Origin: Diplosphaera chodatii
Taxonomy: Eukaryota > Chlorophyta > Trebouxiophyceae > Prasiolales > Stichococcaceae
Reading direction: 5' to 3'
DNA length: 64,000 nucleotides
Assembly: GCA_032358165.1 (NCBI GenBank)
Contig: JAALGY010000014.1
Span: forward strand, 744,001-808,000
Part shown: piece after piece, positions 10,364 to 22,366 of the stretch
Layout of the letters: every line of letters begins with the position of its first letter
Numbering within the stretch: the first letter of the stretch is position 1
Made by a program: the position numbers and the translations under genes
The notes under the pieces: model-generated
What the model was told of the DNA's origin: nothing
Databases searched by the model: none
The model's input: the letters and a program-made list of their open reading frames with translations, nothing else

Positions 10364-12759
10364 TCAGACGTCAGACCCCGCGGTGCCCAGCGACCATCGC
10401 CACTTGCCGTCAGGGACATCCGCGAGGCCCCGGGCCGCTGCCTGCAGTTTCACTGCGACAGGACGTATCAGCTAATCTACAATGGACGCAGCCAGGGTGG
10501 ACCAGCTTGCCCCTCAGAAAGCCATTGCAGGCTGGGGATCTCATGCATAACCATGGGTCAGCGCAACAGCTTGTTTGTGTCACATGCTTGCAGACTCCCA
10601 CGCTTTGAACGTCTCCAGCATGATGCGTGCAGCACGCTCACCTTGAAGCTGGTGGCCAGCAGGGGCGGCGCGGCGCCAAAGTTCAGGAACACGTTGAGGG
10701 GCCTCATGCCATGCTCCAACACCTGCAGCCCGCCGCAGGTCGGCTTTTACATAGTCGCAGACCATGTGCAGTCAAGCACATTGTGTAAAGCAGTCCTTCT
10801 GGGCTAGGTGCCACATGCCTGGCATGTTGTGAAGACAGCCAGGATAACATGGAGAACATGTGCCCTGATGCGCACCTGGTACGAAATGTACAGCTCCTGA
10901 CCCGGCTTCAGATCGCGCAGCTGCCCTGCAGGGGCACAGCAGGGTGTACCCTGAAAGAGCTGTGGGTCAGGTATGCAGATTGGATCCAGCCGGTCGTTAA
11001 ATCCCCACTGTTCAGGCAGTTGTACCATACCTTTCCACAGTGAGAAGACGGCATAGTGCACGCCATTGGTGGGCAGGCTGTCGTCCTCCACCCTGTAGCG
11101 TGCAATGCATGCCCATCAAGAGGGCAACGTGTTCCACTGCACCGCAGCCATGGCATACCAACGATCGTCAACCAGCAACACGCAGTGTCTCGAGGCATGT
11201 GCAGGACGGGCTGCTTTGGCACAGCAGCACGGGCCTCTTGACCCAGGACATGACCACCAGACTGGCAAGGCGCACCCAAGCGGGTGCGAGGCATGGTCGG
11301 AGTGGTTCATCAGGTCGATGAAGGGCGCAAGGCCCGGGTCGTCAAAGCCGCCAAATGCACGTGAGGCGATCTGCCCCATGCCTGAGCAGTCCAAGTAAAG
11401 GTTTGTTCAGCAGCAGCTAATCACCAATAATTCACAGTAGCAGGACCTGGTGCCGTCGTGTGCTGTGCAAACTGCTGGAATCTGTCTGTGACTGCTTGCA
11501 CAACAGGGAAAAGGGCCAGCACCGCAACATGGCAGACTCACCCCAAGCGATGTCTGCAGGGTCCAGCTGGTGGACAGGCGCAAGAGCCTCGGCTGCCGCC
11601 GCTGCCTGCTGTTGTGCCTGCCGCGCTGCCTGCCGCACCTCAGCCCGCCAGTCCGCCTCCCGCTGCTCACTCAGGCCTGCGGAAGCACAACGTCCCAAAA
11701 CTCGTTCAAAAAAATTGATGTCACTGGAACGTTACAGGCGTGGCAAGATGGATGACTGCGGCTGGATGGCGGCACATTTGCTACGATGCTGATTGTTTTG
11801 CTAGACGTGGCGACCATGGCAAGAAGTGACCCTATCCAGCAGGTGCAGTACAGTCACAGATGTCATACCTAGCTTTGCAAAGGCATCGTCCAGCTCGTCT
11901 GGCGGCAGCAGCCAGGGGCACGGCGGCTGCGGCGGCAGGGCCTCGATGTACGGCGCAAAGAAGGCGGCCTTGCCCCTGCGCCTGTGACACAAGGCCACGG
12001 TAATCCTAGCAAGTCTCACAATGGCAGTCCGCCCAGCTGACAGCACAAACCTAACGCTGTCACATTACACTGCATTGGGGTGAAGCAACGACACTCACTT
12101 CTGGTGGGCCAGCAGCGCCGCCAGTGCGATGCCGGGGTTCAGGCTGTCCCTGACGCGCGGCCGGCCGGCTCGCTGCAGGGCCGGGCTCAGCAGCCGGTCC
12201 GCCACGGCGGCGGTCATGTACAGCTGCTCGGGCACCAGCACCAGCGGCAGCGCCGCATCCTCCCCTGTAATGGCTTCACGGGTGACGATGCCCCTGCAGC
12301 ACAGTCGTCACTAGTCAGTCGGTGGTCGCAGAACTCGAGGCATGTTCGTAGGTGGGATCACATCTGACTGTCATGCAGGCTGTGCCACTGTTTCAGCACC
12401 ATGCTGTGGTGCGTGCAGACACAGAGGTGCACCTGGCCCCACATTCCGTGGCATTGCTCAGCGCGAGCGCCTCGTGCACGTAGCCGCCATGCTCCCGCAC
12501 CCAGTTCGCCAGGCGCTCCCCCTGTAGCAGGGCATGAGACACACATGCTCCCATCAGATGCCGCCACCTGCTGCTTTGGCGCTTGGTGCAGTTTGGCAGA
12601 TTCGCCACTCTGGTGATGCGACTTCTGACAGGCTGTCACCTCAGGCAGGAACTGCCATCGTTGCCACACCGCCTCAGCGGCTGTGGTCAACCCAGCTGGG
12701 GCAGCGGGTGTTGCTGTTGCAGCAACTGCCCGCCGGCATCCCTGACCTGCGGCATGCAT
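10364..12759 (-). CDS. SET-domain protein methyltransferase, Rubisco LSMT-like, 10 exons
   Basis: Minus-strand exons 12640-12759, 12433-12521, 12099-12293, 11869-11981, 11542-11676, 11276-11381, 11031-11092, 10876-10925, 10642-10722 and 10364-10441 join exactly to 342 aa. The split-SET architecture of the Rubisco-large-subunit methyltransferase/SETD6 group is visible. It has WVREHGGYVHEAL at the start of the SET domain, then RGIVTREAITGED, an inserted region with FAPYIEALPP and an alanine/glutamine-rich helix. IDLMNHSDHASHP follows (NHS at 243-245), then LKPGQELYISYQ (288-290) and VFLNFGAAPPL. Such enzymes methylate lysines on plastid or ribosomal proteins, and the substrate here is unknown. 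The first 30 residues (MHAAGQGCRRAVAATA...) resemble a transit peptide. The usual C-terminal Rubisco-binding domain is very short, so the protein is smaller than the roughly 480-aa plant LSMT. Confidence 0.85.
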
Positions 12760-14115
12760 GAACCATGCTCACTGGTCATTGGACACTTGATCAAGCTACC
12801 TGTTGTCCTGTCTTCATCAGCTGAAGTCGCCTGACAAAGCATGGTCAATGCATGCATGGCCAATACCTGTGCAGCAGCTGCGCACATGCCCGGCAACGGG
12901 GTGAGGATCATGGCACTGTGACGGCTGCCATCTGCTTGCTGGCCGGCTGGTTGCTGCGCCCTGGCTGCAACTGCTCGACGCCGATCGACACGGCAACCCG
13001 CCAATTGCAAACCCTCCGGCCGCAGAGGCGCTGCCCAACCACGAGACGGTGGTGCAACTTGCCTTGTGCATGGACGTCGGCTATGGTGATGCGCAGCTAG
13101 TGTAGAGTGTGAAACAGCAGCATCATACTGGGTTGGCTGCGGTAGACTGCTACCCTTCGCTACCTCAACAGCTGCCAGCTTGCATGAGCAGCGTAGCCCC
13201 AACCCGCCAATGTTCAACAGCCATGCATGTGCCCTGTTTTTCACTTTCAGCTGATCCGCCTCATGTCAACGTCTCTTGTAAGCATGCTGTGTCGCCGCAA
13301 GCCCAAACCTGACTGGCTGCACGACCAGATCACTTGCCAAAACAAGATCCTGCAGTGGGGGAGTCACGCTCACGTGTCGAGCGGGTTCGAACGGGCCTCC
13401 TGTTGCGCCCCGGGCATCTGGCTCAACCAAACCGCTTTGCAGCCCTCGCTACGCACTATCGTATGACCTGACGCTGCCCCTGTGACCCGATCAGCATTCA
13501 CTGTTGTGCTTGCATCAGCACTCTTCTGCGAGTGGCCCAGAGCAAGTGGTGCCAGCCGTGGGCAGGGCAGCGATTTGTGCTTGCGCACGGCGTCTCACCA
13601 CGCAAGACGCTGCGTCCCTGCTGCTGTCGAGGCAGGCGCGGATCGCGTCGACAGCGTCTGTGCAGTGGTGGGCACTTACTGGAAGTCTGCCAACCCCTGG
13701 ATGCCACTGTCGCCTGAGCAACCTGCGCCTCGATGTCGGAGAGCGCGCGTTGCTCGGATGCAGGCTAGACAAATTGCACCTTGAGGCATGCGTTGGGTCA
13801 CACAGAGAGAACCTGCATTCACTTGTGAACCTCTGCATGTATCAAGTACTGCGGCATGCTGGAGCTGATCAACGCCTTGGTTTAGGCGATACCACATACA
13901 GCAGAGCTGGCAGATTGCAGGACCAGCAGCGGTCAACAAGCATGTGGACAAGATCAATGTATGCAACCATTTTCCCCAAGCCCACTGAGGCGTCTAAGGG
14001 GCCGTTGGGTGTGATCTGAAGCCCAGGCGCCTTGCAGGCTTGGTCCAGCACGACCGCAGCACCAGCACGCTCGGGCGCTGGTTCTCAGCTGCCGTCGTCA
14101 ATCGGCGGCGGCGCG
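12760..14115. other. Divergent spacer with unassigned open fragments
   Basis: This 1.36-kb spacer lies between two divergent genes. A plus-strand open stretch at about 12910-13105 reads like protein (WLQLLDADRHGNPP, then NHETVVQLALCMDVG) and is followed near 13251 by a CAG acceptor and a short frame ending at GTAAGC. I found no start codon and no complete chain. It could be an unrecognised small gene, a decayed exon, or long 5' leaders of the flanking genes. Confidence 0.35.
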
Positions 14116-15801
14116 ATGTCGCCGCCGACAGCGGGCGCCACAGTCGAGCTCGCCGAGGCAAAGCCGCCAGCAGGGACGCTGCCGCCGCTGCCGAAAAAGG
14201 TCGTCATCGAAGCGCACCGCAGGTAAGCCAGGCAGCATCGGGTCGGATGCGGCATATGGTTGACATACTCTACATTGCCAGGTCTGCCTGCTGAAGACCC
14301 TTAACAGTGAGATGCTGCGTGCAGGCCTCTGTCGCTTGCGGATGCCGCCTTTGCATTTCATGCCCTCACCTTCCTATGCTACGCAAAGGTTGAATGCGCA
14401 CTGCAATCTGCCTTCACTTTGTACTCCCTACCCTTCCCTACAGCATGGAGCAGTGAAGCATCAAGGCATAGGCAGACAGCAGATGTTGAAAGCATGAGCG
14501 GCTGCTGCTTGGGCCGAGATGCCAGCTTATTCCGACCAATCTTGAGCAGGTGGTGGGGTGGCATATGTCAGTCGAGGCGTCAAAACACCCTGGCGCAACC
14601 GGCTTCGGCTGGTTCTTCCGGTACCTGACCTTCTACAGCTTCAGCCTGCAGTTTGCAACGCTGGGCCTGTCCTGCTTGTCAGACATCACCCGTGAGGTGC
14701 GTCTCTGACAAGTGTTCGGTTGGTTGCCTTCTCCTCCATGCTCTAATGGGCCCATGAAGGCTGCAGCTAAGATGTTGTATTGCTGTGGCTTCTGCAGGAC
14801 AACAAGTGGAAGGACGCCCTGGACCGCTGGGCGGATGATCTGTCCTGCGCACTGTTCGGCCTCGCCAATGTGGTCACAATCATGTACTACATCGTGGACA
14901 CCACCACCGGGGTGCGCCGACAGCCGCCGACACGACCACACAGCCGCTGCAGCATCGCCTGCATGCACTTATACCCAGGGCAGCATGTAGTGCTTGAAGC
15001 AGTTGTGTGCCTTCTCCCCCGCGCAGGGCGACGTGGAGGGCAGGGGCTTCACGCGGCCGCCGTGGCTGGGCTTCGCTGTCCACGTGTTCAACAGCATGGT
15101 GGCCTGGGGCGACCTCGCGGTGAGGCGCGGTCATGGGTCCCGCCGCCGGCACTGAACTGTCAGTCGCATTGCAGCAAGGGCCCACCGAGCGCATGTTGCA
15201 TACGAACACACAATTGAGCAGCCGTGCATTGCTGTAACTGCCGCTGCATATTTCCCCTAGGGTGAAAGCGTGAGGTGCTGCCGCCCCGGATCACCAAGAG
15301 CAGAGATGCCCTGTGCTGACATTGCTCAACTTCCTGCCTGCAGCTCAGCCACCCCCGCAGCTTCACCAAGCGCTCCTCGCGCATCAGCCTCAGCATAGCC
15401 AGCTTCTACCTGTGCTGGATCCTGGTCTGCAGCCACTTCAACGGCGTCTTTCCGTACCCCTTCCTCAACAAGATGCCCTGGCCTCAGGTACCTGTGCAAC
15501 AGAATGCTCAATGCAGTGCTGACAGCCCGATGATGCGATGTTGTGCGGTGGCATTGTCAACACGAGCCTTCACAATTGCAGCGAACCAGCCGCGCGCCCG
15601 ACGCATGGCAGGCTGTGTGCTCTGAGAAGGGCGTCCGTGGTGAGAGTACTGTCTGAAGCGTGTGTGAATCCGCTGTGTCTGCAGGGCTTCTTGGCGGTGG
15701 CGGCAGCATCGAACATCCTGTTCTTCCTGCTGTTCAAGACTGGGAAGCGTCTCAGCGCCCCAATGCTGCGGTGGCGTGACGCAAAGGCCAAGGAGGAATG
15801 A
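14116..15801 (+). CDS. FAR-17a/AIG1-like multi-pass membrane protein, 7 exons
   Basis: Exons 14116-14222, 14325-14388, 14550-14696, 14798-14911, 15027-15119, 15344-15487 and 15685-15801 join in phase to 261 aa. The hydropathy and spaced motifs match the FAR-17a/AIG1 family (AIG1, ADTRP). They include FFRYLTFYSFSLQFATLGL, WADDLSCALFGLANVVTIMYY, PPWLGFAVHVFNSMVAWGDL, SIASFYLCWILVCSHFNGVF with PYPFLNKMPWP, and FLAVAAASNILFFLLFKTG. About six transmembrane helices are seen. Human members hydrolyse fatty-acid esters of hydroxy fatty acids through an intramembrane threonine and histidine (family knowledge). Here the HVFNSM segment holds the candidate histidine. The N-terminal ~35 residues are proline-rich and cytosolic-looking. 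The C-terminus (RDAKAKEE) is charged. Start at 14116 is the first ATG in the open frame. Confidence 0.85.
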
Positions 15802-16400
15802 GCGCCTGCCACCGCCGGATGGTTTTGGAGAGCACTTGCACACCGCAGCTGCAGCAGGATGGTGCAGTCAGTACGGGAGCTTTGCACGCGTTGCTTACTC
15901 TGGTCGCTGCTGGTTTTGCACATCTGAATGCTGTTCTGGATATATCGCCGGCAGTAGTGTGGTCCGCAGGCAAGACTGTGAGCGGCACAAAGCACAACAG
16001 TGTTGGATGTGTCGTAGTGTGGACACAGTATCATCATGTTGCTGATCAGCATGTCAAAGCAACTACTTGCACCAACCTCGACATGTCGTCAGCATTGCAG
16101 CGGGTGCACCCGCAGCATGCACAGCAGCAGATGATGCTGATCCTGCTGGAACCTTGTGCAGGAGTCACTGCTCTGCTCCTATTCGACATACTTACCGTGA
16201 CCGCCAGCACATCCTGCCATAGACATTCAGCAACACGCCTTGAAGTTGGTCAGTATGCCTGAACGTTGACGTCGACCCTTTGCATCCGTATGCTATCATC
16301 AATTCACGAGGGGGCAACACGCGGCAGTTAGCCCAACCTTCACCAACATAAGCAATCATACGCGCGTGAACACACACTACGTTGGCACACCGCCGCAGTC
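15802..16400. other. Intergenic, no gene seen
   Basis: This is 3' flank of the FAR-17a-like gene and promoter side of the YCED-like gene, in tandem orientation. No TATA box, repeat or RNA gene was recognised. Confidence 0.5.
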
Positions 16401-18165
16401 ATGTCAGCTCGCAGCTGCATGCACAGGCAGCAAAGCGGCACGCAGCAACGCTCCCGCTGCCTTTGTACTCTGGAAGCATGCAGCACAGCATGCAGACAGC
16501 CTGAAGCGGTACCGCCGGCTATTGGACACAGGCACGGCAGCAGGGATGTTGCAGCAGCAGCGCAGGGTCGGCGCATGCACACCGGCCTGCCACCATCAAA
16601 AGTCAAGCCGCCGCGGCACAAGCGCCATGGTCGCGTGCCACAGCGCGAGCTGCAGAACCCCGTCGAGCCACATGTCTCTAGAGAGCATCGCAGGTCGCGT
16701 CCATCAATTGGTGAGCGTCGTCATGGCATGGCATGGTACACGTTCAGCATGCACAGAAATTGTCGCTCAAATGTCCATTCAGCCACCCTCGCTCGTACGG
16801 TCAAGAGGGACTGTGCACTCTCTACTTTGCAAAGCACATCGTGCATTCGTGTAAGGCATCATTCATAGCTGCAGGGCTGCGGCGGAGTGACATTGCGGCC
16901 ATCAGGTCAAAGGCGCACATCAGCGACAGCACATCACTGGGCGAGCTGGACATGGAGCGCCTGATACCTTCCCTCGACGCTGCAGCCTCTGAGGGTGCTT
17001 GGTGGCTGACCTCTGCCTGCCATGTTCATCCGGTGCCGCTAGCAGACCCTGGCACTGTTCACAGCGCCTGCAGGTGTAAATTGTGCTGACTCGGTTGTGG
17101 CCAGCTGACGGCAGTGCTGCGTTGGTGCAGCAAACGACGTGGAGGTAGATATGAGGGTGGAGGCGGTGGGTGCTGGATTCTTCGTTCGTGCCGATGTCAG
17201 AACACGGCTGGCGCTGTCCTGCGACTGCTGCCTGGCCACCTTCGAGCACCCTGTCCGCACGCACTTTGAGGTGTGCAGAATGTGCGGGTATACCATCCGG
17301 GTTCAGTTCATGTGCCATATGTGTTGGCTGGTCACACCAGCTGCGCCCTGCCATTGCAGCTTTTTGTGCACAATTGGGCTGGGCAGTCGCATCCCTGCCC
17401 TGGGCCACTGTGCCTCAGCATCCCTACCCGAGTGTGTTGCTGGCGTGCCCCGTGATATCCACCGTGTGTGGCTGCAGGCATGGCTGAATGCTACACGGGA
17501 TGCCGATGCAGAGTGCACCGACCCTTCAGAGCTACCTTTCCCGCCGGGCATCAAGGTGCTTGTCCGTACCCCGTTCCTGCGCTGTCAGCAGTCCCAAAGG
17601 CTGATTGACTGGTATTTGAAGTGAGGCTGCGACCGTGCAATCTCCTGCTGGCACCTGTTGAGTCTGCACGCCGCTCTGCGCGGACAGGTGGCGGACCTCA
17701 GCGACCTGACGCGTGAGGCAGTGGGCTGCGCGGCGCCTGCCTCGGCGCTGTGCGGCCGCCCCAGCTGCAGCACAGCCCAGGTGAGGCTTGAGGTTCCTTT
17801 GGAGGTCTACAGTGCTGCAGTGTATAAGGCAGCGGCACATCGGTACACCATCCTGGCATACCCTATGTGTGACTGAGGTGCGCTGTGTGCTGTTTGCAGG
17901 CAAAGCAGGGCATTGGGATATCTGGCATGGCATCCGGCTGGGCGGCCGGGCCGGGCACAGACTCTGAGGATGACCCAGATGCTGAGCCGCAGTCAGGTGA
18001 GTGGAGAAACAACTGACTTGTTACTGCATGTTGCAGGGTTGAGTGCAGCAAGCATCTGCCCACTGCTATTCATGCGTAAGACTTCCACTCATCTCTGTTT
18101 TGGATGCAGGGTTGAAGTCGCCTGCGCTTCGGCAGCTAGCAGACATGTTAGTCAGCCGACAATAA
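16401..18165 (+). CDS. YCED/DUF177 family protein, probably chloroplast rRNA accumulation factor, 7 exons
   Basis: Exons 16401-16710, 16875-16994, 17131-17270, 17478-17555, 17688-17780, 17900-17996 and 18110-18165 join in phase to 297 aa. The DUF177 core runs from about residue 140 to 250. It includes LALSCDCCLATFEHPV (the family's C-x-x-C position), then LPFPPGIK-VADLSDLTREAVG and the short cysteine segment LCGRPSC. In bacteria YceD is linked to 23S rRNA and ribosomal protein L32 genes, and the plant homologues are needed for chloroplast 23S rRNA accumulation (family knowledge). The first ~100 residues are Arg/Ser/Ala-rich with hardly any acidic residues, consistent with a transit peptide plus linker. 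The C-terminus has an acidic patch (DSEDDPDAEPQS) followed by LKSPALRQLADMLVSRQ. Confidence 0.85.
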
Positions 18166-18571
18166 GGCTGCCGAGGCCTGTAGCTATAGCTGAAAGGCCC
18201 CGTACCAACACAGGCAGTCACTTCGTGAGCAAAATGAACTGATTGCAATGCTTGACTTGGCCATTGTTACATGTGGATACGGCAGACAGACAAAACTGAT
18301 AACATCTGATTGGGGTATCATACTGACACGTGACAACACTGCCTAGGCTTATGCTTTGCCAAACCATAGCTCTGATTATGTCAATGTGCTTGATGTTGTT
18401 CACAGCCGACAGCGAAATGTGCCTGGCCACCAGCAGAACCATTGAGTGCGGTGCAGTTTTATTCATCACCCTGCCACAGTGTTCAGCGGTGAGCAGCCTG
18501 GGCTGTTAGAGCCTGGCCCCAGTGATGCAGCCTGCACCTGCGGCTGATGCCTGCAGATGCGGCTAACCCAC
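18166..18571. other. Convergent 3' spacer
   Basis: This region lies between the YCED-like gene (+) and the HMG/Tudor-like gene (-). No feature was recognised beyond the presumed 3' untranslated sequence. Confidence 0.5.
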
Positions 18572-21500
18572 TCATAGCCCCGGTGGCGGCCACGCCGTCA
18601 GCAGGTCCTTGAGCTCGAACCACTCCGCCTCGCCCGAGTCGCCGTCGTCATACTCCACCGCCCACCTGCAGGGTGTCAGACCGCTAAGATCACCATGTGG
18701 AGAAGCACCTTTCCCATGCGTAGCTTGCAGCCACTTAGGTGTGTTCTGGGCCGAGTAGACCAAGCTCGAGATGGTGGTCATTTGGTGAAGTGCTGCCGAG
18801 CGTCACGCACAGCGGGGTGATGCCCTGGCCGGTGATGCGAGCGAACAGGTACTCGGTGATGCGGCCGCCAAACACCACCGGCCCCCGCTCCGTCTCAAAG
18901 GTGTTGGCCACCTTTGCGCCCACCAGCTTGGCCGGGTGGCATGGGAACGCTCCCGGCCGGTTGCCAAACTCCTGCAACGACAGCAGAGCCTGTTGCATGG
19001 CCACTGCATGTGCCCAGAGGAGGAGGCGCGACTGGGGTAGCAGCAAGGATACCGATGGCCAGCACATTGCACGTCTGGAGTGGGTAGCATGTCAGCGTCC
19101 ACTGAGTTGCATTGCGCTGTGGAAATGAGTTCTGCAAAGTTGTGACGCCGGCCTCTTCCCACCTTGGCGTTGGCGACTGCCCGGGCCTCTGCAATGGCGA
19201 CGGCATGCTGCTCGTTCTCCGCGCGCTTCGGCACCGCGGCGCCGGTCTTCTGGCGCTTTGGTGGCGTGGCGGGGCCCCTGAGAGCCTGCGCCCCTGCGCA
19301 GGAACGGGCCGCGGGGACTGAGGCGAGGCACCCATTGATTGATTGGTGCTGCATGAGCAGCTGCAAGCAGCCATGTGACATGGCTCAGGCCTTGCTGCAC
19401 ATCATCAGGGTCCTTCACAGTGTGCATGATGTGATGGCATGCATGTTATGAGCGTGCACTGCTAGTGTTCGTGCCAGCGTGCAACCATGCAGACGTGTGT
19501 TGTGAGGCCCACACAGTGCATGGCCACACTGCCGACGCACCTGGTCTGCGCTTTCCGGTGGGTGACTGCAGCCCTGGGTCCCCACCCTGCAGCACACCAC
19601 CACCACTGCCAGCAGCCGCACTGCTGCCGGCTTTGCCTGCCGCCGCCCCTTGGGCCTTACCATCAGCGCGGGCCTTTGCTGCCTGCACGGTCTGCTTCCT
19701 GCTGCCGCGACTGCCGGCAGGCTTCCGGCCCTGCCCCTCGGTGGCAGCCTCAAACTCCACTGCCGCCGCGGCCTCGTCATCATCGTCAGATGTCTCTCCG
19801 CCATCACTGACGCTGCGTGGTATCAAGCTCGCCATCAGCTGCTGAAGGTGCAGAGCTACCAAGCAACCTCTCCATGCTCAGGGCGTACAACACCAATCAC
19901 AGATAGCTCACTCTCTCCAGATACAAGTCAGCTCCCGCACCAACCTGTCGTCTGACAAGTCGGAGGCCGCCCGCTCCTCATCCGCAGCATGCGCGTTGGC
20001 GGCTGCCCGTGCCTTGCGCGCCTCCTTCCGCTGCTTCCGCACCGCCTCCCGCCGCCGCCTCCACGCCACCATTTCCGCTTCATGTCGCTCATATGCAGCT
20101 GCGAGGCAACACATGGCTGGTGTCACCCACATCAGCTGGCAGGAGATTTTCAATCAGTCAGTCACCACAGCCACCACTTTATCTGTGTGTTGACAGGCGA
20201 CATGGGACATGTCGACCCACACTTTGCTGCCGAACAGAGCAGGAGCCAGACATCCTACGGGCCTGTAACATCTGGGCTCCAGGCTGGTACACAGCTCACC
20301 ATCAGCCTGCGCCTCATAGGGCGCCCGCTCGCCGTTGCTCGCCTCCTCCCAAGCGGCCTCCGCCGCCTCCAGTGCCCGCTCCAGGGCCTCCCCGCCGGCG
20401 CCAGCCGCCTCCGGCTCCTGCTGCACCAGCCTGCACGGCGCCAATGAGTCCGATGCTCATTCAATTCGTATGCTGCGGCCATCTGCCTGTGACCTGTGCA
20501 CTTTGCAGGGAGCGGCGCGTGGCACACTTGTCAGCAGAGGTGTCCTGCCATCCGACAGGATCCCGAGCACAGGAGCATATCTGGAGCAACAGTTTGCTCA
20601 GTCGCCATGCACCTAACATGGCACGGTAGTCGTCCGACCCTTCGGACTGCCCCAGAAGGTAGGGCAAGCTCACCAAGCTTCGTTGTACAGCTCCTGCGCC
20701 GTCTGCGGCGGCGCCGGCGGCGTGCGCGCGGCTGCACGGGCCGCCCTGGCCGCGGCCTCCCGCGCCTGGAACGCCTTCCACCCCGGGTTGGCCTTTTCGT
20801 ACACGTCGCACTGCGCCGCATACCGCCGCTCGTCCGCTGCACGAACAGAACGCCAGGCAGTTAGCACCGTTTCATGCTGACATCTGTGATGATGCTCAGC
20901 ATGCAAGCGTGATGTAGCAAAGCTGAGCGCGCTTCCTTCTCGACCTGCATCACAAACCCTGGCCGATGCCAGAGAGGGCTGTGTGCTTCCCGGGGCGTCG
21001 TACCTGCAGCATATGCGCGGTACTTCTCCTGCTGGTCGAAGGGCAGGTCCTCGAAGCGCCGTGGCTCATCTCGCAGGGCGAGCCGCGTTTGCTCTGGGTC
21101 TGTGGTTGACAAGAAAGTCATGCTGTCAGGGCCGGGCTTGCTGCAGGTGGATGCAGCAACCACCTGGCCCCTCGACCCCTGCCGAGCCAGCAGCAAGCTT
21201 GGGCCAACAGCAAGCAGTGTGGCAGACTGGCACAGATGCAGGTAGGTCCCCAGGACTCACATGTCAGCAGCCGCAGGTCAGGGTTTCCCGCCAGCAGCGC
21301 CGAGCGGCGATCCTCGAGGAAGGCGCGCTCCGGCGTCAGCGGCTTGCGCGGCTGCTTGCCCAGCCACTGCGGCGCCACGCCGCCCGCCTTTGCCGGCGCC
21401 GACACAGCCCACTCTGCAGACATGATGAGCTGCATAACATGTGTGCTGTGTCATGACATCTCCAAGAGCATGACGTTGAAACTACCTGCGCCATGTATGC

Positions 21501-21946
21501 CTACAGCTGGGGTGTTGTGACGTTTGAGAACCTGCATGCTGCGCACCGTCAGAGTGCACATGCATGTCAAAGCTGACCAGGTTTGAACCACGGTGCAATC
21601 ACGGTCTGTTGCCTGCTCTGACGCCAGATCGCTCGCCCTAAATGTCAGCAGCGACAGAAGACGCACCCATCATCGGCTGCACGGCAGAGACGAACTCCAC
21701 GCGGCCGCGCTGCGATTTGACGACCCGCAGAGCAGTCTCATCTGGGTCTGCCACCAGAGCTGGCCGCGGCATCTGGGCGCCATAGAAGCTGGCGACCTTG
21801 CGGCTGACTTTGCTCTTGACTGGCGATAGCAGCTCGACCAGTGCCTGGCCCGGCGTTGACGGCACGACGTCGCCCGGTGTTGCTGGGATGGCTTGGGGAG
21901 TGCTGGAAGCCTTCTTTCGCCCGGTGCCGGCACGGCGGCCCGGCAT
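18572..21946 (-). CDS. Nuclear protein with HMG-box-like repeats and a C-terminal Tudor-like domain, 10 exons
   Basis: Minus-strand exons 21667-21946, 21261-21413, 21004-21099, 20674-20836, 20300-20430, 19941-20098, 19541-19841, 19163-19293, 18811-18971 and 18572-18665 join exactly to 555 aa. The N-terminus is basic (MPGRRAGTGRKKASS). Two stretches resemble HMG boxes. One runs from PLTPERAFLEDRRSALL through FDQQEKYRAYAADERRYAAQ. The other runs from AWEEASNGERAPYEAQA to YERHEAEMVAWRRRR. An acidic/serine patch (SDGGETSDDDDEAA) and a low-complexity linker follow. Then comes a Tudor-like pair of segments, KLVGAKVANTFETERG plus FGGRITEYL, and WAVEYDDGDSGEAEWFELK. The Tudor part resembles the PTM/DIR17-type module of plant chromatin readers (inference). 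A chromatin-associated role is likely, but the HMG calls are weak because key aromatic positions are only partly kept. Confidence 0.7.
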
Positions 21947-22366
21947 TGCAGCCACAGCCGGATCTCAGTTCTGTCTGGGAGTGGCGGTGTTTTGACGGAC
22001 TGCGCCGTGGTTTTGCAAGGTGCGCCGTGGTTTTGTGCGTCAACACTGTCATGCACTCGAAATTGCAATTTCAAAGCATGGGTTTTCCAGCAGCCACCCC
22101 TGTACCCAAAAGTGGGGTCCCTTTCCTGATAGGTTGGAGTGGGGCCAGTGGAGGTTCCGCCGAAAGCCACTGTGGCAGTGCAGATCTGTGGGGACAGACA
22201 CACGCTTACTACTGACCGTGGCGCAGTGGTCATCCGGCACTGGCAGGACCAGCATGAGATCGCTATTGCAAGTGCAACTGCTATGGAACTGGTTGCTGCT
22301 GCTGCTGTGTGCGATCACGGGGCCTCACAGCACAAACCCCAACCGCGCCTCCACAGTGCCGCGACC
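21947..22366. other. Spacer between tandem minus-strand genes
   Basis: This is promoter side of the HMG/Tudor-like gene and 3' flank of the Maf gene. No specific element was recognised. Confidence 0.5.

Noticed and set aside
12687..13244. 185-codon minus-strand frame upstream of the SET gene
   Set aside because: It lacks codon-level protein character and overlaps SET exon 1 in another frame. It is treated as a shadow.
13482..14019. Overlapping plus- and minus-strand frames around 13.5-14.0 kb
   Set aside because: Several frames are open at once with no conserved motif, as expected for GC-rich non-coding DNA.
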